Of a stretch of DNA of 64,000 nt, positions 35,063 to 43,887 are shown piece after piece (position 1 is the stretch's first letter; every line of letters starts with the position of its first letter). The notes below the pieces were generated by a model. The model worked only from the letters and a program-made list of their open reading frames with translations, had not been told where the DNA came from and searched no databases. The translations under genes and the position numbers were made by a program. Origin of the DNA: a bacterium (lineage in GTDB: Bacteria; Hinthialibacterota; Hinthialibacteria; OLB16); contig JAJVIK010000001.1 in assembly GCA_022072055.1 (NCBI GenBank), forward strand, positions 186,001 through 250,000. Direction: 5' to 3'.

Positions 35063-38000
35063 CTAGTTCATCGGAACCAGGACCACCTTGTGACCCTGGC
35101 GCAAGGTCGCGAGGACCCTTGAGTCCGGAGCCACCGCGATCCCAATCGGGAAACCGTTCACGGGAATCTTCTTGAGAGTCTCGCCCCGCTCGGAGAGAAC
35201 CAGCACCTGGTTGTGTTCGGGGTCTGTCACCAGGAGACGGTTCCCCTTTTCGTCCCAGCAGAGGTGCATTTCGTTGGTGGTTCCGCCGGTGGATTCGGTC
35301 GCTAGGGGCCAGGCGCGGAGAAAACGTCCGCGCCCATCGAAAAAGACCACGCGGGTCCTGCGAGCGTCCGTGACCGCGAGACCCAGCGGAGTGATCTCGA
35401 CATCCACCGGCTCCGCAAGACGGTGCTCCTCGGGTCCGTTCGCTCCCCACTCGCCGACCTTCTTTCCGCTCGGGTCAAAGATCATCAGGTTCTTGGCCCC
35501 TGTATTGGCGAGGTAAATCAACTTGCCGGACAGGGTCGGAGTGGCCGGGAGGATCACCTTCCCTTCCCCGGTCACCTCCCCAATCGGCGCCTGTCCCACG
35601 GCGATGCCGCGCGGACCGAACGCTGACATGGAGATCACCTTGGCGATCTCCCCCGTGGGGCTGAAGATCTGGACACGCGAGTTCCAGGTGTCGAGGACAT
35701 AGAGGGTCCCATTCTCATCGATCGTGAGGTCATTCGGCTCCTTGAAGAACCCCTGCTCCTCGCCTTGCTCTCCCACCCACCACTGGAAGTTTCCGCGTTC
35801 ATCAAAGGACTGAATCCGGTGGTTCATGGTGTCGGCCACGAAAGCCTGCCCCGACTTCGAGAACACAATCGCGCGCGGCTCCTTGTATTGGCCGGGAGCA
35901 AAACCCTCCGAGCCGCGCAGAAGCGGCTGGCCGGAATCTTTCACAAACAGCGAAGGTTGTTCAACCGCTTTTTCCTTGAAGTCGGCCTCCAAACGGTAAT
36001 CCGGGTCCACTGCGTAGAGGGTCACCCCGGGCGGTTTGATCTTGCTGCGGAACACCGGACGGAAAAGGTCGGACCATTGGTCGAACTTCTCCAGTTCACG
36101 GCCCTCATCCAGGCCGTAGAGAGTGCGCTCCACTTGCCCCAAGACAACATAACGGACATTGTGGGCGCGAAGGACATCGCGAACCTTCTCGCGCTGGAAC
36201 GAGGTGAACACGGTGCGAGCATCCTCAAGCCTCGGTTCGGGCTTGTTATCTCGTTCGCGGCTGTGGTGGACCCACCCGATCAGGGTCGGAAGCCCGGTGT
36301 TGCTGGAATACCGGGCGCGGTCATCGCGATAGGAGGAGTCGATCTCGGACCCCTCCAGGATGGTCGGAACGCCATCCGTCTTGGCGCGGAGCCAATCAAT
36401 CGCGGCGGCGGCGTCCGGCTCCTTGACTCGAAGGTAATTCAAACCATCCGCGGTCCGGACCCCCTTCACCTGTCGGGAGCGAAAGTCCACCCCATTCCCT
36501 TGGGAGTAAATGTACGGCGCCACCATTGGAAAAAGGGCCGAGAACGCCAACGCTCCCATAAGGAGGGGATATCCCAAGGTGTACCGGCATAGCCGCGCCA
36601 GGGCGCGCGCGGGCGCGGGGGCCAAGTCCACCGGCTTTTCGAGCCATAGGGCCATCAACCAGCCGCACCCGATCGAAAGGCAAATCCAGGCCTGCAAGTG
36701 AAACTTGAAGATGGTGTTCCAGCGGTGGCCCGGCGGTCCCCAACCCTCGACCACATAGACCACTTCGATCCCGGCGATGATCGCCAGCCCCAGACCGAGA
36801 ATCCCGGCGCCCAAGCGATCCTTGAGCGTCACTCCTCGCCGGAGCATGAACGGAACAAACAGGAGGAACAAAGCCAGGACAAAGCCACAGACCACATAGG
36901 CGATGTCGGAGTCGAGATACCGCCAGTAGGCCAGCTCGTTGGTCTTGGCTGGAATCGAATCGAGGCCGGCGGGATCAAAGGTGCCCCGAGCCTGGCCCCG
37001 AAGGAGCCACGCCATGGCGAGTGACAGCAGGATCGAACCCGCCGCCCAGCATCCCATCTTGATCCCCGCGCCTTGGGTGGAGCGGATCCATCGCCCGTAC
37101 AGGGTTACGAGGCCGACTCCCACGATCACGGTGAGGAACCCGAAGATCTGGAAATACTCGTAGGGGGTGACCCACCCGCACCCGGCTTCCGCCATCCACC
37201 CGGTTCCCTTGACCCGCTGGGGGATCTCGAAGCTGAGGTGGAAGGGATAGAAGAAGGCGTAACTCAACCCCCATACCACGATCAAAGGGAGGAGAACCTC
37301 CGCGAGGAGGAAGAACTTCCAAGCCGTGAGCTTTTCGAGCTTCCTCCCCCACAGATTGAGGTCGTGGATCGCGCGTCCCAGAGTCTCCCGCGTGGCCGCG
37401 AAATAGTCCCGGCAATGGAAGGCAAAGAGGACCAGCACCCCGCCCGCGAAGAAGAGCAGCAACCCCGGGAAATCCCAACGGTTGGTGATCGAGACCATTC
37501 CGAGCAGAAGCCCGATCACGGCGATCTGCGCGCGGGAGACCCAGGGGCCTCCACCGCAATCGAAACATTCCAGGCGAATGTCCGCGGACTTGAGTCGCCA
37601 CACCTCGGCCCGGCGCAGGATGTAGGCTGTCATGAGCGACAGGGCGAGCACTCCGATAGGCATGATCAGGAAGTGAGCGTGCAGGTCGGCGAAGGTCGCG
37701 GTCCATGCCGGAAACTCGCAGGCCACCGAGGAGCGAACAATCCGACTGAGCTTCCACAGGTAATCATCGAACCCGAGCAGACGGGACAGATCCGCCTGGC
37801 GCGCCTGCTCCACGAGCTCCGGATCATACGCCGCGCGGAACGCCAGCCAGACATGGCCGAATACATCGCCGGTGAGGGAAAACGCCGCACGCAGTTGCTC
37901 CCAAACATCGGCGAAGTATCCCGATAGCCCATCGTGCGGGACATAATTCTCGCGGAAGAGTTTGGGTTCGATTGGGCCTCCGGGCGCGCGAAGATTGGCG

Positions 38001-41000
38001 GCGATCTGAATGAAGCTTTTCCCCGTTCCGGCCATGGTGGCCAGGAACGCTCCGAGCAACCCCCCGAGCTTGCTGTTGGTCAGGTTGAGGACAAGGCCGA
38101 ACACGAGCACAAACACAAGCGCCGGCCAACTTCCCGCCGCGAGGTTGTAAGCGTATTCCGGCGGAACCCCCACACTCTTCCCGAAAAGGCCGACAACCGC
38201 ATGCCCATAGTAGTAATAATTGATGTGCCGCCCGGCGAACCAGGGGTCCACGGCGGGAAAGGTTGGGTTCTTGTAGGCGGCGTTGACAAACGAGATGTCC
38301 ATCGACTTCTCGCCCCAATGGATGTCCGGATTCGAGGCCCGAATCCCGAAGAAGTAATTGAACACCAGAAGAAAGAGGACCTCGGAGAACACCGCGAGCT
38401 TCCAATGGGCGCGCAGAAACTCGGCCATCGCCGGCATCGACTTTCGCAGGCAAAGGATGGAAGCGGCGGTCCATGCCACCAGGACAAGCGCGCTCGCCCA
38501 CGGGGCATTGGTCCACCATCCCACGCTCGCTCCGAACCAGAGGAGGTAGGTGAAAAGGAGGATGGCCACCATCTTGGAGGCGAACAGGCCGCCATCGCGC
38601 GCCCCCCGGAAGAGGGTGAAGGTGATCGGCCAAAAAAGCCATCCGAGCGCGATCAGTCCAAAGACCCAGAGATGGACCGCGTAAGTCGCCCGAGGCGCGA
38701 GGATCGAACGGTTTTCATCATGGGTCAGAATCTGCTCGCGGGAAAGCTCGCGGATCCATTCGGGCGGATTCGACATCCGCTCGATGATCTCCTGCGCGGG
38801 GATCCGCTCCACGCGCTCGAAGATGTGCATGGTCGGGTGGTCATAAAGGGACAGGGATTCATCGGCGAGCTCATATCGAATCGGAATCCCAAGCACATAA
38901 ACCGGCTCCGAAAAAGTCTTGACCAAGCGGTATCCCAGGTGTCCCGCGAAAAGGGACTTCACGAACAGACAGCGGTTGGGGGAATCCTCCGGGGATTGAA
39001 GAAAGGCGCCATAATTGCGCTTGGAGGAAAAGCAGTAGTAATCCGCCGAGGCCATCTGCCGCGCGATGCCCGCGAGGTGTTGCGGGTCATCCGAGTGCAC
39101 GGGATTCACCGAGAGCTGCTGGTAGCGGGCGGCGACTCCACCCCAGGGGACCGAATCGTCCCAACTTTCGGTGATGATCCGCTTGCCCGCGGGGACTTCC
39201 TTGTCGAACCAGTCGGCGGCCACCATCCAGGGGTGGTCCTTGCGGTAGATTTCCACGAAGGCGAAGGAGAACAGGGCGCTCCAAACAACGGTCGCGAGCG
39301 CGAGACCGGCAATCGCGCCATGCCACTTCAACCCGCGCCGCCCTCCGTCTTCCCACTGCTTGCGGAGGAGGGTGTAGGCCCACACCCCCAGCGCCGCCCC
39401 CCATAGACAATAGAAGGGGGCCTGCGCGATGAGGTAGCGTGGAAACTTGGTGTGGAAGAACATCGTGGTGGCAAGGTTGGGGACCACCCAAGCCCACACC
39501 ACCCATTCCTTCCAGCAGGGACGATGGATCGGTCGGAGGACTCCGAAAAACACCCCGAACAGGCACAACAAGCCGAGCGGAGGCCCCATCCCCCACAAGA
39601 TCAGGTTTTTCCATTGATACACCACGGGTGTGGTGTGGTCGTACTGACGGGTCCAAACCAAGCCGCCATCCACCGCCATGCGTCGCTGTTCATCCACATC
39701 GCGCCAGTGGACCGCCCCTCCCACTGTGAGCCGGTTCTCGAAGGGGCGATTGCCATCCGGGTGCATGTGGGCCCCGAAATGGAAGCCGAGCGGCCCGGTG
39801 AACCGATCCAGCCAATCGGTAAACCGGAGCAGGGCGGAGCGAGTCGCTCCGGGTGTTTCGCCGCGCGGGGGGCCGAGGTCGAGGTGGACGAAGGAGAGAG
39901 TCGGGGCCTCCCAGTCCGCCAGTGTTTGCTCGGTTGCGCGCGCGCCGCGGCGTTCGGACGGGAAGTCCAGAAATCCGAACGGCTGTCCCAGGAAGGCGCT
40001 GAGCCAAATCAGGGCAAAGGAGGCAATCCCAAGGACTTTCAGGTGGACCCCAAAGGCGCAAGTCTTGAGGCTGAAGAATGGGACATGCGGGCGCTGTTTC
40101 CAGAAGGCCATTCCGAGCGCGCCGGCCCATGGGATGAACAGCAGGATCGCGCCGAACTTGGTGGCGAGTCCCAGCCCAAACCAGACCGAGGCGGCGGCCA
40201 TCGCCCGCCAGCGCTGTCCCCAGGTTTGGGCATCGAGGAAGACCAGCAAGGAATAGACCGAGGCGGTGGTGAAAAACGCGAGGATCACATCGAAGGTGAA
40301 GTAATGGGAAAGTTGAATGTGCAGGACCGTGAAGGTGAGGAAGATGGCCGCGAGCAGGCCGACTCTGCGACTATAGACCCGGGCTCCGATGCGATAGGCA
40401 TAGAGGATGGTCAGGGTTCCCGCAATGGCCGATAGCGGGCGCCCCAACATCGCCCAGCTACCGTAATGCCAAGTCCGGCGTCCGGAGTCCACTTGTCCCG
40501 CGAGGAACAGTTTCCCGCACAGATGGAACAGGATGGCGTACAACAGGAGGGCCCCGCCCAGTTCCAGGAGAAACCGGCCCAGTCGGGGCTTCCGTTCCGG
40601 GTCGGAGAGCGCGAGCGCCAATTTGACCGCCCAACGGATCGCAAGCAGGGTGATGAACAGTCCGAGGAGATAGAACCTCACCGCCCAAGGCGAGAAACTG
40701 TTTCCCAGCCAGGACAGGAAGACCAGCGTGTAATAGGGGAAGGTCCCGTAGTTGAACGAGTTGATGTTGAGCTTGCTGGACTGGGTGAGGAAACGGAGTT
40801 TGAAAGCGCGCCATTGGTGATCCAGGAAGGACTCGCCTTCCAGACGTTCAACGGGGTCCCAGCCGAGCCCGCCGGCCTTGCCGTAGACACTCCGTTCGTC
40901 GGGGTGGGTGTACCCCGGGTTGGCATCCCAAGGCGCGCCCGCCTCACGCTCGTAGCCCCAGTCATGTCCCGTAAGCCGCAGGGAACCGCCGACAAGCAGG

Positions 41001-41044
41001 CATAGCAGGAGACCGGAAAGACAGACCAGGCGGCTCTCGTTCAT
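35063..41044 (-). CDS. 1993-residue fusion: GT39-like + DUF2298 + NHL propeller membrane protein
   Basis: One uninterrupted reading frame. Part 1, about 1-830: polytopic GT-C-like domain; GYTHPDERSVYGKAG in the first outer loop holds the acidic pair where GT39 enzymes have their catalytic base, and YGTFPYYTLVF follows. Part 2, about 850-1690: a DUF2298/Chlor_Arch_YYY-type domain, with NPDIHWGEKSMDISFVNA, DPWFAGRHINYYYYGH and many helices. Part 3, about 1705-1993: NHL beta-propeller repeats, for example EPRAIVFSKSGQAFVADTMNHRIQSF then NDLTIDENGTLYVLDTWNSRVQIF, predicted outside the membrane. DUF2298 proteins and GT39 proteins often occur as neighbours; the three-part fusion suggests a glycan transfer machine with an outside sensing or binding domain. 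Followed by a small coiled-coil gene, two sigma-54 regulators and ispE. A TTGACA (41085-41090) lies upstream with no good -10. Confidence 0.88.
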   Translation of the reverse strand: MNESRLVCLSGLLLCLLVGGSLRLTGHDWGYEREAGAPWDANPGYTHPDERSVYGKAGGLGWDPVERLEGESFLDHQWRAFKLRFLTQSSKLNINSFNYGTFPYYTLVFLSWLGNSFSPWAVRFYLLGLFITLLAIRWAVKLALALSDPERKPRLGRFLLELGGALLLYAILFHLCGKLFLAGQVDSGRRTWHYGSWAMLGRPLSAIAGTLTILYAYRIGARVYSRRVGLLAAIFLTFTVLHIQLSHYFTFDVILAFFTTASVYSLLVFLDAQTWGQRWRAMAAASVWFGLGLATKFGAILLFIPWAGALGMAFWKQRPHVPFFSLKTCAFGVHLKVLGIASFALIWLSAFLGQPFGFLDFPSERRGARATEQTLADWEAPTLSFVHLDLGPPRGETPGATRSALLRFTDWLDRFTGPLGFHFGAHMHPDGNRPFENRLTVGGAVHWRDVDEQRRMAVDGGLVWTRQYDHTTPVVYQWKNLILWGMGPPLGLLCLFGVFFGVLRPIHRPCWKEWVVWAWVVPNLATTMFFHTKFPRYLIAQAPFYCLWGAALGVWAYTLLRKQWEDGGRRGLKWHGAIAGLALATVVWSALFSFAFVEIYRKDHPWMVAADWFDKEVPAGKRIITESWDDSVPWGGVAARYQQLSVNPVHSDDPQHLAGIARQMASADYYCFSSKRNYGAFLQSPEDSPNRCLFVKSLFAGHLGYRLVKTFSEPVYVLGIPIRYELADESLSLYDHPTMHIFERVERIPAQEIIERMSNPPEWIRELSREQILTHDENRSILAPRATYAVHLWVFGLIALGWLFWPITFTLFRGARDGGLFASKMVAILLFTYLLWFGASVGWWTNAPWASALVLVAWTAASILCLRKSMPAMAEFLRAHWKLAVFSEVLFLLVFNYFFGIRASNPDIHWGEKSMDISFVNAAYKNPTFPAVDPWFAGRHINYYYYGHAVVGLFGKSVGVPPEYAYNLAAGSWPALVFVLVFGLVLNLTNSKLGGLLGAFLATMAGTGKSFIQIAANLRAPGGPIEPKLFRENYVPHDGLSGYFADVWEQLRAAFSLTGDVFGHVWLAFRAAYDPELVEQARQADLSRLLGFDDYLWKLSRIVRSSVACEFPAWTATFADLHAHFLIMPIGVLALSLMTAYILRRAEVWRLKSADIRLECFDCGGGPWVSRAQIAVIGLLLGMVSITNRWDFPGLLLFFAGGVLVLFAFHCRDYFAATRETLGRAIHDLNLWGRKLEKLTAWKFFLLAEVLLPLIVVWGLSYAFFYPFHLSFEIPQRVKGTGWMAEAGCGWVTPYEYFQIFGFLTVIVGVGLVTLYGRWIRSTQGAGIKMGCWAAGSILLSLAMAWLLRGQARGTFDPAGLDSIPAKTNELAYWRYLDSDIAYVVCGFVLALFLLFVPFMLRRGVTLKDRLGAGILGLGLAIIAGIEVVYVVEGWGPPGHRWNTIFKFHLQAWICLSIGCGWLMALWLEKPVDLAPAPARALARLCRYTLGYPLLMGALAFSALFPMVAPYIYSQGNGVDFRSRQVKGVRTADGLNYLRVKEPDAAAAIDWLRAKTDGVPTILEGSEIDSSYRDDRARYSSNTGLPTLIGWVHHSRERDNKPEPRLEDARTVFTSFQREKVRDVLRAHNVRYVVLGQVERTLYGLDEGRELEKFDQWSDLFRPVFRSKIKPPGVTLYAVDPDYRLEADFKEKAVEQPSLFVKDSGQPLLRGSEGFAPGQYKEPRAIVFSKSGQAFVADTMNHRIQSFDERGNFQWWVGEQGEEQGFFKEPNDLTIDENGTLYVLDTWNSRVQIFSPTGEIAKVISMSAFGPRGIAVGQAPIGEVTGEGKVILPATPTLSGKLIYLANTGAKNLMIFDPSGKKVGEWGANGPEEHRLAEPVDVEITPLGLAVTDARRTRVVFFDGRGRFLRAWPLATESTGGTTNEMHLCWDEKGNRLLVTDPEHNQVLVLSERGETLKKIPVNGFPIGIAVAPDSRVLATLRQGHKVVLVPMN

Positions 41045-41099
41045 GGAAGCGGCGGAACGGCTCCGGTGTGGGACATGGCGCGGGTGTCAACCAGGGTCA

Positions 41100-42470
41100 T
41101 CAGGCGGCGCAAACCTCACGGACAATGTCGGCGAACACCGCAAGCCCCTCTTCGAGCGCCTCTTCGGTGATGCACAGCGGAGGGTTGAGTTTGATGGTTC
41201 CCCCGCCCGGCCCCACCGGGGCGAAGGTGAGGATCCCGCTTTCATAGCAGCGTCGCGTGATCGCGTGCGCGGTGGGCCCATCCGGCTCCTTGGTTCCGGG
41301 TTTCACAAAGCGGATCCCGCGAATCAACCCCTTGCCGTGCGAGGCTCCGATGTTGGGCATTTCTTTTCCGAGGGCGTCGAGGCGCGCCCCCAAAACCCGA
41401 CCGAGTCGCTCGGAGTTTTCCACCAGACCCTCGGCCTCGATCACCTCGATGCTGGCCCGCGCGGCGCGGCAACAGATCGGGTTTCCGGAATGGGTGCTGG
41501 TCATTTCGCCGTGCCCGAAAAGGTCCATCAGGTAGCCCCTTCCAATCACGGCGGACAGCGGCATGCCGCTGGTGATCCCCTTGCCGCAGCAGATCAGGTC
41601 CGGTTCGATCCCATAGCGCTCGAAGCCAAACCAGCGCCCGCAGCGTCCGAACCCGGCTTGCACTTCATCCAGAATGAGCGCCGCCTCGTTCCGGTCGCAC
41701 CACGCGCGCAGGCTTTTCATGAAGTCCGCCGGAGCGAAGGAGCCGGTGGCGCCTTGATAGGTCTCCAGTAGCACCCCGGCGACTTCATCCGGGCGCGCCG
41801 CGCGGGACTCGAGCGCCGCGAGAAAGGCCTCGAAGGTGGTATTTTCGTTGGCGAATCCATCCGGAAACGGAACCTGAACGAAGGTCGGGTCCTCCTGATG
41901 AATCCACTCTTTGAGATGGGGGATTCCCCCCGCGAGCTGAGACCCAAGGGTCCTCCCATGAAAGGCGTTGACAAAGCTCACAATCCGCTTCTTCTTGTCC
42001 CCATGACGGTCGGTTCCGTAACGGCGAGCGATCTTGATGGCGCACTCGATGGCCTCGGAGCCGGTGGTCAACAGGAACACCTTGTTGAGATAAGGGGGAG
42101 CCACTTCGGCGAGTTTTTCGACCAGGTCGAGGCGCGCCTGATGCGGGAAGCAGTAGGAATGGTGAAGCCCTTTTCCGAGCTCCTCCTCCATCGCGGCGCG
42201 AATCCACTGGCGTCCGTGCCCCGCGTTGGCCACCAGCACTCCCGAGGAAAAATCGATCCAACGGTTGCCATGGGGGTCCTCGACTGTAAAGCGGTGGGCG
42301 CGATGCCAGATAATCGGGGGCTGTCCCAACATGCTACGGGCTTCGTGGAGGGCCAAGCGATTCAGCAGCTGGAGCGCCTCCGGGTGTGGAAGGGGAGTCC
42401 GGATGGACCGCCACTCGGTCTCCACAAGGGGGACAATCTGGGGTTCATGCGGATAGGCCGGCGCTGCCAT
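41100..42470 (-). CDS. Class III pyridoxal-phosphate aminotransferase
   Basis: A 456-residue fold-type I PLP enzyme of class III (acetylornithine, 4-aminobutyrate or related aminotransferases). Seen: FSSGVLVANAGHGRQ, FLLTTGSEAIECAIKIARRYG, HGRTLGSQLAGG, LILDEVQAGFGRCG (Asp binding PLP N1), and CCGKGITSGMPLSAVIG with the PLP Lys near residue 296. ATG 42470 is chosen since AAGGAA precedes it and the family start fits; a longer frame reaching 42785 has only low-complexity sequence before it. It catalyses amino-group transfer between an omega-amino compound and 2-oxoglutarate; substrate unknown. Divergent from mobA. Confidence 0.92.
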   Translation of the reverse strand: MAAPAYPHEPQIVPLVETEWRSIRTPLPHPEALQLLNRLALHEARSMLGQPPIIWHRAHRFTVEDPHGNRWIDFSSGVLVANAGHGRQWIRAAMEEELGKGLHHSYCFPHQARLDLVEKLAEVAPPYLNKVFLLTTGSEAIECAIKIARRYGTDRHGDKKKRIVSFVNAFHGRTLGSQLAGGIPHLKEWIHQEDPTFVQVPFPDGFANENTTFEAFLAALESRAARPDEVAGVLLETYQGATGSFAPADFMKSLRAWCDRNEAALILDEVQAGFGRCGRWFGFERYGIEPDLICCGKGITSGMPLSAVIGRGYLMDLFGHGEMTSTHSGNPICCRAARASIEVIEAEGLVENSERLGRVLGARLDALGKEMPNIGASHGKGLIRGIRFVKPGTKEPDGPTAHAITRRCYESGILTFAPVGPGGGTIKLNPPLCITEEALEEGLAVFADIVREVCAA

Positions 42471-42547
42471 GAACAGTTCCTTGGTTTGGCTGAAGTGGAC
42501 TATGCTGAGAGCAGAATAACGGGACTCTAGGATAGGATGGGCGTCTG

Positions 42548-43138
42548 ATGAAGGGTGCAGGCCATTTGGGGGTTTTGGGGGCCGTGCTGGCAGGCGGAAA
42601 GAGCCGCCGGATGGGGGTTCCCAAAGAGGGCGTGGTCCTGGCGGATGGCAGGGCCATGATCGAGCATGTCCTCGATTCCCTGCGTCCGGTGTGCGGGCGG
42701 CTTGCGGTGGTGGGGGAGTGTCGCGGCTGGCGGATTCCCTCGGAGATTCCCCACATTCCGGACCTCGAACCTGGGCAGGGACCACTGGGAGGAATCGAGG
42801 CCTTGCTCGCCAGCGGTCTGGCGGGGTCCTATCTGGTGGTCACCTGCGACCAACCCTTGCTCAAGCCGGAGCTGCTGAAACGGCTGATCGAAAAAGCCGC
42901 GGGGGGCGGCCCGGTTTTCATCCGGCCATTCGCGGGACGAGAGCTGGATCCCTTTCCCGGGGTTTTTCCGGACGTTTGGCTCCCGGCGATACATGCCGCG
43001 CTGGAGGAGGGGAGGCGCGGAGTCCGCGAATTCCTTCTCTCCCAGGCTGTCGAATGGGTGGAGGTCTCCGAGGCCGAGGTCGACCGGATTCGGAGTTTCA
43101 ACAGCCCGGAAGAGGTCGCTGAACTTCGGAAGCGGTGA
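42548..43138 (+). CDS. mobA: Molybdenum cofactor guanylyltransferase
   Basis: A 196-residue nucleotidyltransferase: VLAGGKSRRMG (13-23) is the GTP-binding signature, followed by PKEGVVLADG, PDLEPGQGPLGGIEALL, and VTCDQPLLKP. MobA attaches GMP to molybdopterin to give the bis-MGD cofactor of DMSO-reductase-type enzymes. GGATGGG precedes the ATG. No other moa/moe gene is in the window. It lies 40 bp before cmk on the same strand. MobA implies that the host has molybdoenzymes of the bis-MGD type, none of which is encoded here. Confidence 0.92.
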   Translation: MKGAGHLGVLGAVLAGGKSRRMGVPKEGVVLADGRAMIEHVLDSLRPVCGRLAVVGECRGWRIPSEIPHIPDLEPGQGPLGGIEALLASGLAGSYLVVTCDQPLLKPELLKRLIEKAAGGGPVFIRPFAGRELDPFPGVFPDVWLPAIHAALEEGRRGVREFLLSQAVEWVEVSEAEVDRIRSFNSPEEVAELRKR

Positions 43139-43178
43139 CACCTGAGCGAGGATTTGTGATAGTCTTCCCAGGTCAGCC

Positions 43179-43874
43179 ATGATTGTCGCCATAGATGGAC
43201 CGGTGGGCGTGGGGAAGAGCACGGTGGCTCGGGCGGTCGCCGAACAGATGGGCTTCCTGCACATTGACACGGGGGCCATGTACCGCGCGCTCGCGTTGCG
43301 CTGCCTCGAGGAGGATCTCGACCCGGATGATCCTCAAGCGATGGGCGAGATGGCGGCGTTTACCCAGGTTCGTCTGGAGCCATCCCCAAGGGGCCCGAAG
43401 GTCCACTTGAATTCACATGATGTCACCGAGGCGATCCGCTCGCCCGAGGTGACCGCGCTGGTTTCCAAGGTCTCCGCGCATCCCGGCCTTCGCGAGATTG
43501 TGGTCCACCGTCAGCGTCTCATGGCGGAGCACGGAAGCGTGGTCATGGAAGGGCGCGACATCGGCACGGTGGTGTTTCCCCGCGCGGATGTGAAAATCTA
43601 TCTGGATGCCAGTCTGGACGCGCGTGTCAGGCGTCGCGCTGGGGATTATGAAGCGCGTGGCACCCCCTGGTCATTCGAGGAAATCCGCCAGTCTGTCCTG
43701 GCGCGCGATGATTATGACAAGAATCGCGAGGTCAGCCCGCTCCGTGTCGCCGACGACGCCTTGGTGGTGGACACCACCGAGCTTTCCTTCGAGGAGGTTG
43801 TCGCGCGGATCGTGAAGATCATCCGCGACAAGATCCGCGAAAAGCGCTCGGCGGAGAAGAAGCGGAAGGGATAG
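43179..43874 (+). CDS. cmk: Cytidylate kinase
   Basis: A 231-residue CMP/dCMP kinase that makes CDP for RNA and DNA precursors. P-loop GPVGVGKST at 7-15, HIDTGAMYRALALRC (the substrate-binding region) after it, MEGRDIGTVVFPRADVKIYLDAS in the middle, and ARRRAGDYEARG-like LID residues. Normal size. In many bacteria cmk precedes rpsA; here the next gene is on the other strand. Probably transcribed from its own promoter or read through from mobA. The predicted C-terminal lysine-rich tail (KIIRDKIREKRSAEKKRKG) is typical. Confidence 0.96.
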   Translation: MIVAIDGPVGVGKSTVARAVAEQMGFLHIDTGAMYRALALRCLEEDLDPDDPQAMGEMAAFTQVRLEPSPRGPKVHLNSHDVTEAIRSPEVTALVSKVSAHPGLREIVVHRQRLMAEHGSVVMEGRDIGTVVFPRADVKIYLDASLDARVRRRAGDYEARGTPWSFEEIRQSVLARDDYDKNREVSPLRVADDALVVDTTELSFEEVVARIVKIIRDKIREKRSAEKKRKG

Positions 43875-43887
43875 TCTCCCAGGGGCC

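Noticed and set aside
41085-41090. TTGACA upstream of the giant fusion gene as a full promoter
   Set aside because: The -10 position at normal spacing (ACCGGA) does not match, so only the -35-like hexamer is seen.
42471-42785. N-terminal extension of the aminotransferase to 42785
   Set aside because: The added 105 codons are low-complexity and overlap mobA; ATG 42470 has AAGGAA before it.
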